A stretch of DNA of 64,000 nt. It comes from Xanthostigma xanthostigma. Lineage: Eukaryota; Arthropoda; Insecta; Raphidioptera; Raphidiidae. Under the pieces are notes generated by a model. That model saw nothing but the letters and a program-made list of their open reading frames with translations. It was not told the DNA's origin and ran no database searches. Shown here piece by piece: positions 25,426-35,600 of this stretch. Numbering within the stretch: the stretch's first letter is position 1; the number at the start of each line of letters is the position of its first letter. The stretch covers positions 32,055,401 to 32,119,400 of the forward strand of contig OY754472.1 of assembly GCA_963575645.1 (NCBI GenBank). Reading direction: 5' to 3'. The translations under genes and the position numbers were made by a program.

Positions 25426-27128
25426 TTGTCTCGTTTCGGAGATAATTGGATTTTTAATTTTTCAAATGATCATAACTTTGAAACTAGAAGAGATACAACT
25501 CTGCGCTTGTGCTCATTCGACTCAGCGGACTTTTTTCTATCAAGTAAATTCAGGCATATCCGTGATATTTTTATTTTTTTCAGAAAAAAATCGAGTTTTT
25601 CGGTGTTTTTGCAAATCGGCGACTTTTTGCGACACTAAGAGCCTTCCAATACGGTTAATATTAACCATATTTATGGAAAAAATCACACTGAATTCAATGT
25701 GTATCTCTTTTGGTTTAGGAGCTATACGCGCTTATATGCATTTTTCTTGAAAAAATTAAAAACGTTTAAATTGAAAACCATAATAGCTACAGACTTCTAG
25801 ATACTCTCATTCGATTCAGAACGATTTTCAGAATATGACTAAGTCATTTTCAACTAATAAATAAATAGAGAATAGTTACTTCTTACCACAACAAGTTTAT
25901 TAGTGGATGTACATTTCGAGAGCTATGCTCTCATCTTCAGCAATACACTAAACTAGCCTAAACACTAAACTATAATACATAATACATAATAATACATAAC
26001 TAATACACTAAACTAGTTTAGTGTATTGCTGAAGATGAGAGCATAGCTCTCGAAATGTACATCCACTAATAAACTTGTTGTGGTAAGAAGTAACTATTCT
26101 CTATTTATTTATTAGATTCTAACCACAGTGCTCTTAATATTTTTGTCATTTTCAACTATATATTTTACAAATTTCCGGGCGAAATATTTGAAAATGAAAA
26201 TTGGTACGTCGGTACCCCCCTAATGAAAAACGCAAAAATTTTCAAAATTGAAATTTCTCAGAACGGGTTGATATTAGGGTTACCTGGTAGATTTTAACGC
26301 CGCGCAAGCCTAACCGTAATTGTGGTAACGCATAATTTTTTGTCACCAAAATTCTTAACATACCAACGTTGTAAAAATGTAAATGAAAACAATAAATATT
26401 ATCAAAAATTAAATTATATTAATTAATTTAATTGTCCAAGTGTAAACATATAGAACTGATACACAAAACACAGACATAGTTTTTAAGCTATAATACTTTA
26501 ATATACTTTTGAAACTGAGAATGCTTACAAAAAAAATACGCATAATACAATGTGCATAAGCAAAAGACTGTATTTCTTTTAGTTTGGAAACTTGGGCCAT
26601 TTGGAGGTTTTATATGATTTTCTAAAAAATATAAACGCAAATATAACTTCTAAACCAAAAGACATACGGACGTTTGTTTGTGCTCATTGGATTCAGAGTG
26701 TTTTTTTCTATAAGCATGATAATTTTGCTAAAGTTTCTAAAGATTTCGGCTTTCGTCAAAAATCGCATTTTTTTAAAGGGGTATGTTTTGAAAAAATTGC
26801 AAAAACCGAATTTTAATATACTTTCGAAATTGAGAATGCTTACAGAAAAAAATACGCTAAATTCAATGAGCGTAAACAAACGTCTGTATATCTTTTACTT
26901 TGGAAACTACTACGGAGGTTTTATATAATTTTCCGAAAATTATAAACGCAAATAACTTCCAAACCAAAATACTTTATAACGTTTGTTTGTGCTCATTGAA
27001 TTCAGCCTATTTTTTTCTATATCTAAGCATGATGATTTTGCCAAAGTTCCGAAAGATTTTGGTTTTCGTCAAAAATCGCATTTTTTTAAAGGGATATGCC
27101 TTGAAAAAATTGCAAGAATTTAATTTTT
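25426..27128. repeat. Degenerate array of alternating inverted ~250-300-bp repeats
   Basis: Blocks with TGTGCTCATTGGATTCAGAG and TTTTTTTCTATAAGCATGAT (about 26,660-26,720 and 26,980-27,035) alternate with inverted blocks (about 26,520-26,590 and 26,825-26,900). A more diverged block is at 25,440-25,720. A fold-back element interrupts the array at 25,853-26,115. Open frames here are repeat-derived. Confidence 0.65.
25853..26115. mobile_element. Fold-back element with hammerhead-like module
   Basis: Arms of about 110 bases (25,853-25,965 and 26,003-26,115) are nearly perfect complements. The right arm contains GCTGAAGAT, then GAGAGC ATA GCTCTC (a perfect 6-bp stem), then GAAATGTACATCC. The left arm is the inverse. 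No ORF. Confidence 0.9.
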
Positions 27129-27129
27129 A

Positions 27130-27960
27130 AGAAATAACGGTATGGAACACTCAGAGCGCGAGTTCTACGCGCACTTGTCCGTCTTTTTATAGTATTATCG
27201 ACTGTTCTCTCTTTTATGATGTAGAAAATGAGTTTATAAAAATAAAAACATGGGTCTTTTTAAAAGCCCTCGTGGGTTAGTGTTTGACCCGCGGGTCATA
27301 GGTTCGCCATTACCGTCTTAAAGCTTAGTCAATAGTTAATTTTTAGTACTTACTACCTAATCTTAATAATATATTTATTACCTATAATGAAAACCAAATT
27401 ATTTAAATTAAGAAAGTTTACGGGAATGAGGACAAAAAAAAAACACAACAATCAAACATCATTCAAAGATACGACGCTTCGTTTCTTTTATTGAAACTTT
27501 TTCAAGCAACTTAAAATTAATTACAAACATAGTATTATTGTCCTAATTGCCGTGAACTGTTTCATGATTTAAAATATTATTGGACGCGGACATTATGCCG
27601 AACTAAATCTTCTATTAGAAATTAAGATACAGGAAAGAAAATCCCGGGTTTATTTGTTACTCATTCTTTTTAATAGGTTACCCGACATGCAACCATGTAA
27701 GTTATATGAGACTGTTCAGTTACAACTAGGAGGCTATTTTTCAATGGTGCGACCGCGTTCTCGCCTCTTTTTCTTCATTTCCTCGAACTTAGAGGATGAT
27801 AAAAAAGAATGTTGGCACTGAACCAAACCCTTATCAATGCTTCTCGATTTTATCAAACTCATTAATACCAATTTTCGTTTTTAGTTTCAAATGAATTTAA
27901 ATTATAATATTTTATAGGCTTGCTGTAATATTTCAAACCATTTTTATTCATTTTATACAG
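27130..27960. other. No recognisable gene
   Basis: It contains a short piece (AACACTCAGAGCGCGAGTTC at about 27,147) resembling an edge of a common lepidopteran dispersed repeat. The rest is anonymous AT-rich DNA. Confidence 0.35.
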
Positions 27961-27969
27961 TTATCATTT

Positions 27970-28690
27970 TCTAACTCCACAAAGGGGAATGATACTAATT
28001 TAGGTCAAAATTCACATTTCAAAAGTATACAATATATTTTCGTTTCAAGAGTGAAAAATATATTTTTGGAAAAAGTCTGCGTGTCAGTTTGTTTGTTTGT
28101 CTGTGAACACGATCAGGGTCGGTCTGGATCTAAAAAATTACCGGAAAAATTGTCAAACGCCTCTACGAGAGCATGTAACTAAGAAGAAATGAATGCGGAG
28201 TGGACTAGACCGGCGGCCCACCGAAAAATATCCCGGTATTCCTTGAGAAGAGACCGGCACGAACACGATACAGGCTGAACGGATGAACGGATTGAAACCA
28301 AATTTTGGAAGGATGTTTGATATGCGAGTCTGAAGAGTCCAATTGTTTTTTGATTGTTTTTTTATATTATAATGGTGTACTTTTCATAAAAATTTATTAT
28401 TCTATTTATTTTTTCAAGTTTGTGAAAAAAAATGTTTTTCTAAACTTTATAGTCTCGGAAATTTTTTGAAAATAAAAAAAATCAGCTACTCTTTTGTTTT
28501 GTAAATATGTCAGAAATAAACTAATTAAGCATGCTTTGATTAATTTTTACATGACGTGGAACGTATTAATATGTAGGTAACCATGGCATATCATATTGAA
28601 TACTAGCGTCACCTCATATCAGAAATTTTATTTTTTTCAAATGTCAACATTTTGAAGTTGGAATGGTCTCGTCGCCCAATTTACTGGAAT
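27970..28690 (-). mobile_element. CCATTCCAA-family repeat, copy D, with a ~150-bp insert
   Basis: Oriented as copies B and C, from AACTCCACAAAGGGG to CCCAATTTACTGGAATT. About 150 foreign bases at roughly 28,110-28,262 interrupt the conserved GAACACGATACAGG block, part of which is present on both sides (GAACACGAT at 28,106 and 28,261). Confidence 0.65.
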
Positions 28691-29057
28691 TTTTGTACAT
28701 GTAACAACATATTAAGTAACCATGATAACGAATAGTAATATAATATAAACAATTAGCACGAAAGTAAAAAAACAAACGAAGAAAAATACGGTTTGCTAAA
28801 GACTTTTATTGACCTTACAGGAAACGAACTACTTTTGTTTTACAAGCACAGAACAGAGGTGTAACTGTAGACTTTGAAGAGACAAAAGACGGTGTAGTGT
28901 GGTGAGGTTAGTTTAAAACTTGTTGTTTTTTATTAGCCATCGACACTTCCGACCGTTGCAAAGTTACGACATTGCTACCGAAGTCTTGCGAATTGGCTGG
29001 AAGCAATTTGAAGTCAGTTTGTATCGTGTACGGGGTATATTCGAAATTTGTAATTCA

Positions 29058-30010
29058 ACCGGGAAAATTCCAGTCAATTGGGCGACGGGACCATTCCAAC
29101 TTCAAAAATATTTACATTTGATATAATAAAGAAAATAAAATTTGAAATCGCGTGAGGTGACGCGGGTAATGGCTAGTATTCAATTTGATATTTGCTATTC
29201 ATTGCCATGTTTACCTACTTAATATATTACATTCCACGTCATGTAAAAATTAATCAAAGCATGCTTATCTAGTTTATTTCTGACATCTGCAAAACAAAAG
29301 AACAGCTTATTTTTTTTAATTTTCAAAATATTTCCGAAATTATAAAGTTTAAAAAACATTTTTTAACAAAACTTTCTTGAAAAAGTAAATAGAATAATAA
29401 GCCGTCATGAAAAGTATATTATGATAAAATTATACGGGATACAAGCCTGAAATATTAAAACAAATTTTATTCACTATAACATTATTTATTGACCAATGTT
29501 TCGGCAGTTTTTCTTCTCTTCTTCAAGACCTTAAAAATCTTTGGTGAAAAGTCACAAACTTAAAATCATCAAATCATTTAAAATCATTGGTGTCAAAAAT
29601 AAATAATGTTCTAGTGAATAAAAATTGTTCTAATATTTTAGCCTTGTATTCCGTATAATTTTATATCATAACATCAAGGTGTCTTATTTTATTTTGTTAG
29701 TGAAAAGTATACTATTATTATGTAAAAAACATTGATATAGCATATATCGCTTCTGCGCATGCGTCTATTTTCTTCAAAAACAATAGGGCTCTTCATATTT
29801 GCATAACAAACATTCTCCCAAAATTTGGTTTCAATCCGTTCATCCGTTTGATCTGTATCGTGCTCACAGCCAAACAGACGGACAGAGTGTTTCCAAAAAT
29901 ATGTTTTTTGGATTCAAGAGACCTCAAAATAAAAAAAAATTGTAAAATTTTTGAAAAGTGAATTTGGACCTAAACTAGTACCTACCGTTCCCCACTGGTA
30001 ACTTGGAATG
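29058..30010 (+). mobile_element. CCATTCCAA-family repeat, copy E, with a nested fold-back
   Basis: Same orientation as copy A, from AAAATTCCAGTCAATTGGGC to AACTTGGAATGGT. It is inverted relative to copy D about 370 bp away. It is split by a TIR/fold-back element at 29,432-29,690, around which the conserved GAAAAGTAT block is duplicated (29,409 and 29,702). Confidence 0.7.
29432..29690. mobile_element. TIR/fold-back element nested in copy E
   Basis: TTATGATAAAATTATACGGG at the left mirrors CCGTATAATTTTATATCATA at the right, with arms of about 75 bases. On the - strand the left arm has CTTGAAGAAG, a short spacer, then CGAAACATTGGTC, related to the modules in the fold-backs at 8.7 and 25.9 kb. 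Confidence 0.8.
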
Positions 30011-30380
30011 GTAAAAAAATGATGGTTTTAAAATGTAACAAAACGAGTCCCCGTCTCCTGTACTCTCAAGAAACATGTAAACAATGCGATTTTAATACAT
30101 CGACAAGTGAATTTAACCACAAAAGATGACAGCTGACCAAGGAGGGTATATAATTAACAGTGGAATTTCCACGACACACTTTCGACTTTCGTGACGTTTC
30201 AACGTAAGGACACAATATTGACGAAAAATTGCATGCCTGGTGTCGTAGTGAGTTATATTACGACGAGATGTAATATGTTAAAAACGAGGGCCAACGCCCG
30301 ATAAAACTCTACCTTCATACCGACTCAATGTAATCTTACTTTATTTTCGAACGCTCTGTAAATATAGATATGCTTTGTAC

Positions 30381-30754
30381 CAGAAGCGTAGCGTGCCTTG
30401 GCGGGGCCCCGTATAAATTTTTTTTTGGGGGCCCTTAGGAAGGGTAAAGATTTCTCACAAAAGAAAAAAAGTTTGCATAAAATGAAAAGAAATATTTATT
30501 CATTATAATTATCTGTCACTTTTTCCAAAATTTTTACAAACAATTCATCATCGTATCGTATCCCCCGTTGAAGTAAATAAACGGGGAAATCCCACAGCCC
30601 GCGATAACCGATTGCTTTTTTGACTTTTGTTATTTCTGAAATAAAAAAAAATTGGGAAGTTTTTATTAATTTTTGCTTACGCATGCTGGGCCCCCCCGTG
30701 GCCCGAGGGCCCCGTATAATTGATACGGCAGATACGGCGGTAGCTACGCCCCTG
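30381..30754. mobile_element. hAT-type MITE
   Basis: The ends CAGAAGCGTAGC and GCTACGCCCCTG are inverted. Flanks CTTTGTAC and ATTTGTAC form an 8-bp target duplication with one mismatch. GGGGCCC-rich subterminal repeats. No transposase. Confidence 0.85.
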
Positions 30755-31178
30755 ATTTGTACATACTTACGTAACTTGTATAACTTTTGTTAATTTATTA
30801 ACAGGTGGGTATATAAACTGAATGTTATTAAGTAATGGCTCTGTTCTGGTTTGCGAAAATTTCTCGGAAAATTTAAATTTTATACGTGTATAGGATTATT
30901 TTTGTTTGTGTAATTTTCCGGAAAATAACTCGAAGTCCATGAAAACCTTTTATTTTCGTATTAGTTACAAAACTAATTTTGTTAAATTAATAATGTTGAA
31001 TAATGTATTTTGTTTTACGTTGATTCGAATATGATATTAATTGGTTATTAATGCACGTCGTTAAATACAATTTTGAATTGACATCACAATAATTACACTA
31101 AATTCAATGTTTTTTGAAGTAGAACTTCATGAGCGGCCCCACATGGACTGAACTCGAAACAAAATTAGTCAACAAAAA

Positions 31179-31838
31179 AATTGGTTGTCTGTAAAGTCGG
31201 TTTACGGACGATAGTTTTACGTGATAACGTATTCCGTAATACATAACCTAAACCTCCCAAAATTTGGTTTCAATCCGCTTATCCTTGGTGTCGGAATGAT
31301 AAGAAATGTCAAAAGTGACGTTTGCAACTGTCAAAGTATTATGTTCTAATAATAATTAGTTATTCCAATACTTAACTTAGAAGCCGTTGCTTTTCACAAA
31401 ATACTAATGTCAAAAAATTGAATTAAACATTAGAAATGCAGCCGTTTTCATGTTAAGACAAGACATACGTTATTTTCTAATTTCCATGTACGGCAAACAA
31501 AGACGACCGACCGCGTCGCGTCATGCATTAGACAACATTGCATTTATACAGCTATTTTTCTATATGAATTTGTATAAAAAAACTGTTTAGGCAAATTCTG
31601 TTATACGAAATCTATGTAAAATGTTCTCCTCTTTCGTTTAAGACTGGTTTCAAACCGATCTGATTTAAATTGAGCGAGAAATTAGCAAAAAGCACGCACA
31701 GGGTCAGGCGGAACGTTACGCGTTAGGAACGTTACGACCGTTAGGAACGTTACACTTTTTCGTACATGCAGCCGGTGTTTTATCAATTTATAAGATTGGT
31801 GATTCATCAATTTATAAGACGTTATCACGTCAAAAAAA
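31179..31838 (+). repeat. Interspersed repeat family X, copy 2
   Basis: Nearly identical to 22,437-23,138 over its whole length, with a shorter GTTAGGAAC minisatellite (about 31,710-31,750) and one AATTTGTATAAAA unit instead of two. High identity suggests both copies are young. Confidence 0.85.
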
Positions 31839-32126
31839 TTGCGTAACTTTTTTGAGAAACAAATTGGTCGATGTCATTTTTTATTCTCGCTATTTCGTCT
31901 TAGAAAGAAATGACCACTTACGTACGTACATACACACATGTATCTTTTCAAAAATAGTGTAGACCTTGAAACATGAAAATTTGTGAGTTCGATTTTACAA
32001 TTATTAATAAAAAAATTTATGACATTAATAATAATATATTGAATGTATATCATGCGTTATTCGTTTCTAATATGAAATATTGCATACTTATTTGGGGAGG
32101 ATCTCTTGACAGAGATAAAATATTTA

Positions 32127-32222
32127 TCAATAAATAAAATTATCGACCAATTTTTCAGACAATACATATATTAACAAAAAAAGATATTGTCTGAAAAATT
32201 GGTCGATAATTTTATTTATTGA
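32127..32222. repeat. ~96-bp palindrome next to a LINE remnant
   Basis: TCAATAAATAAAATTATCGACC...AGACAATA on the left is complementary to TATTGTCTG...GGTCGATAATTTTATTTATTGA on the right. It shares the CGACCAATTTTTC motif with the 7,085-7,284 palindrome. Confidence 0.85.
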
Positions 32223-32389
32223 AGACTTCTAATCAGACGTTAATCAAAGATTTAAATAAAATATTTATACTCCAAAAAAGGGTTTTGAGAGTGATTTATG
32301 ATCTGAAATATAAAGAGTCGTGCAAAAATATATTTAAAGAAAAAAAAACTTTTCACATATTACGAAGTTTATGCTTAGTAAAGAACTCC

Positions 32390-32420
<31 letters not shown>
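32219..32420 (+). mobile_element. CR1/Jockey-like LINE fragment ending in a TTA microsatellite
   Basis: The frame contains IFILQKRVLRVIYDLKYK and CKNIFKEKKTFHILRSLCL, a pattern seen near the C-terminus of CR1-type reverse transcriptases. A run of TTA repeats follows at about 32,390-32,420. It lies 120 bases before the first exon of the main gene. Confidence 0.65.
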
Positions 32421-32421
<1 letters not shown>

Positions 32422-32541
32422 TTGTTATCAAGAAGGCCATGCGCTTATCTGAAAATAGAAGTTTTTTTAAAAAAACAAATCCTGACAAAGCCTTTATTTT
32501 GAACGATGAATCGAACTTTATCAACATTTTTTTTGTTACAG

Positions 32542-32685
32542 CAACAAAAACAGAAGAAGGTGACGTGCCTTCCGGAGGGGATGTCTGGGTGTTGGTGATC
32601 AAGAACGCTCGCCCTTCGGACAGCGGTATCTACGTTTGTGAGGTCAACAGCAACCCCATCGTCAGATCTTTCCATAAACTCAGTG
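32542..32685 (+). CDS. Exon 1 of the window: C-terminal half of an Ig domain
   Basis: The acceptor TTTTTTTGTTACAG precedes it and the donor GTCAGT follows (phase 1 in, phase 1 out). It encodes LVIKNARPSDSGIYVCEVNS, the classic D-x-G-x-Y-x-C of Ig strand F. The matching first cysteine and tryptophan must be in an upstream exon, not found in the window. A stronger-looking GTAAGA three bases on is rejected because it would put a stop in exon 2. Confidence 0.85.
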
Positions 32686-35600
32686 GTCAGTAAGATATTA
32701 TGAATTAAAATGAAATGCTTACAAATATTTTATGTAGAAGAAAGACGAAAGGTGTCGTGGAACACCCGGTTAGAACGAGGTTCTTTTCGCTATTTATTAT
32801 GTATCATATAATTTTTTTACTAATTTTTCTGATAAATTATTCGAAAATTTTATTTATACTATAATTTTATTATTAAACAAAAATTAATCGTGTGATTTGC
32901 AACTCTAAAAATATAAAAATAACATGTGTTGCGCATCTGTCGGGAATCGAATCCGGGACACCCGCCTGGCAGATGAGTATTCTACCACTGACATCGTTTA
33001 GATAGCGATATTTATATAGGTTTAATAACAAATCGTGAAGTTAGAAGGCGTTGCATTTCACAAAATATTAATGTCAAAAAACTAACTAATATTTGAAATG
33101 GCGTCCGTTTTTGAACAAATGCAATCTTTTTTTTAAGACAGAACATACGAAATCTTTAAATGTCCATAACACACTGTGTAAGAGAAAAGGATGTATTAGG
33201 CAAAATCGAATTTATACAGTGTTTATTTCTGCTTTTTTATGTATAAAACACTATTTTGATCGAATTCTGTTATACGAAACCTATGTAAAATGTTCTTCTC
33301 TTTCGTTTAAGACAGGTTTCGAACCGATCTGATGACAAACTGAGCGAATTATAAGCGAAAAACTTTTTTGTTTTCAATTTGCTCCCCTCTGGGACCAAAA
33401 TTCAAAAATCCGACTCCGTTAGGATCTGTCCCATGCCCTATATTATAAGTGTGCCAAATTTCAACTTTCTATATCTACACTCTACGGACAGACAAAAAAT
33501 AGTAGATTTTCTAATAGTAGAATTTCTAATCGATCCAGCTCGAAAAATAATTGATCGATTAAAACATATTTCTTTTGTACAATTTCCACTTCTAAACATA
33601 ATTTTCTTCCTCGTTTTTGACAACATTTGATTCTTAGTAAATCAGTATTTTTTTTTCACTGTCAAATCAGATTTTCTGATTTAATAACAGTACTATTTTT
33701 CTTCATACGTCGGTCGTAAGTACGCCTATTAAATATGTACATTAATTAATAATTAAAATTCCACGTAATCAGCTTTGAGGTTATACGTAAAAACACGAAT
33801 AACAGCTGTTCGCGACTATCAGCTAAAATGTAATAGGGTTGCTATGGAAACAACATCTAAACAACAGTTGACAGGTTATTTTTTCTTTACTGTCGCCCGA
33901 ACGTACTTACTTCCCCCATCAATGCGTAAATGTTAGACTTTCTGCCTTACAATTGATGCCGAAAGTATGTAGATTTGATCGAGGACGAGGTATGAAGAAA
34001 AACATTTTTACAGGAGAGAAAGAGAGCGGGAGATTGTAGATTATCGACGCTAAACAGCTGAGCTCATCAGCGTCTAATTTATACAGGATACAAACTCACC
34101 TTTGTAATCCGTTAGCTGCACCTCTGACAATAAGAAACTATTTGCCGAAAAGTATACATTTTCCTAATTAGACATTCTGCAATTAATAAAGTTTCAATCA
34201 TGGTGTCTTCCTTCTAAAATATCTCATTAAATTTTAAAAGCATCTCACTAGTAAGCATTCGTTTGAATGAATTCCAGCTTCTAATTTGATCCGTCATTAA
34301 CTCTTGAAATTGGTTTGTAATTTGCAGTTTTGTCGCGAGCTCTTCAACCGCCAGACAATTCGACAGAAACTCAATCTACATACGACAGCGCCTCTTCCGC
34401 CGGTTTAGATATTGAAAAGTTGGTTCGCAATCACAACTATACGGATTGTTGTTTGGCAGCCAACGTTTCGTCACAATGCATTGGCTTCTGTAATATTCAG
34501 GTAAGATCAACGAGTTTTTAATAAAAACTTGTAGTTTATACAGGGTGTCTTTAAAAGGTCTTTACAAAAGCCTACCACATATTTTTAAGGCCAAAACAAC
34601 TCGATAGAAGCAAACTTACCTCAGTACAAAGTGGCTTAGTTTGGGCGCTAGACGGCTCTTAAGTTACAATTTTCAAATCGTTTTTGCTTTATAACTTTGA
34701 AACGGCTCATGAGGTTTTACTCAAATTTGGTACGTTGGCATAACTTGATTGGGCAATAAAACCCATATCATAATAATGATGAATATTATTCCATGGGCGT
34801 AGAACTTGATTTTTTCGATAATTAAACATCTAAAACTTCTACGCCAATGGAAAAAATCAGTTTGAGTATGAAATCTGGATCACGCGACTCATTTACTATA
34901 AAAAAGGTACACTTGATAAAATTCGATTACTCTCATAGTTTCGACAAAATTTTAATTTTAGTAATTTAGAGCATAATTAAATACACACAAGACCCCTGTG
35001 AATACTGTAGAACAACTATGGCAACGTATCCAACACGCAGCAAATAATCTTACAGGCGATGAAGAAACTATGCAAAAAGTACATTTCAATTTTTTGCGTC
35101 GTATACATTTTTGTACACGTGAAAATGGTGAACATTTTGAACAATTTTTATGAAATATCTGTAATTCGTTTTAATATTTAATTATGCTCTAAATTACTAA
35201 AATTAAAATTTGTCGAAACTATGAGAGTAATCGAATTTTATCAAGAGTACCTTTTTTGTAGTAAATGAGTCGCGTGATCCAGATTTCATACTCGAACTGA
35301 TTTTTTTCCACTTGGGAAATAACCTTGATGAATTGTAACGATATTAATTTAATAATATTAATATCACGGTAAAATCTAGTTTGCTTTATATTCGTGTACA
35401 GTAATAGGTACACGAAATTGTGTTCAGACGCGTTTATGGTTAAGCAGAGACCGGTATTGAGTACGTATTAGCGCCGCGTCTAATTGAACTTATATTTTTG
35501 TAATTAATATTATGTTGTCCGCCAATAGATGGCTACTCATTAATTTCCTTTTTAATTAATATTTTTATTAAAAATGATTAGCGGTCGTACCTACTGCGGT

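Noticed and set aside
32690-32695. GTAAGA as donor of the first exon
   Set aside because: Its phase would give a stop codon in the next exon; the GTCAGT four bases earlier keeps the frame open.
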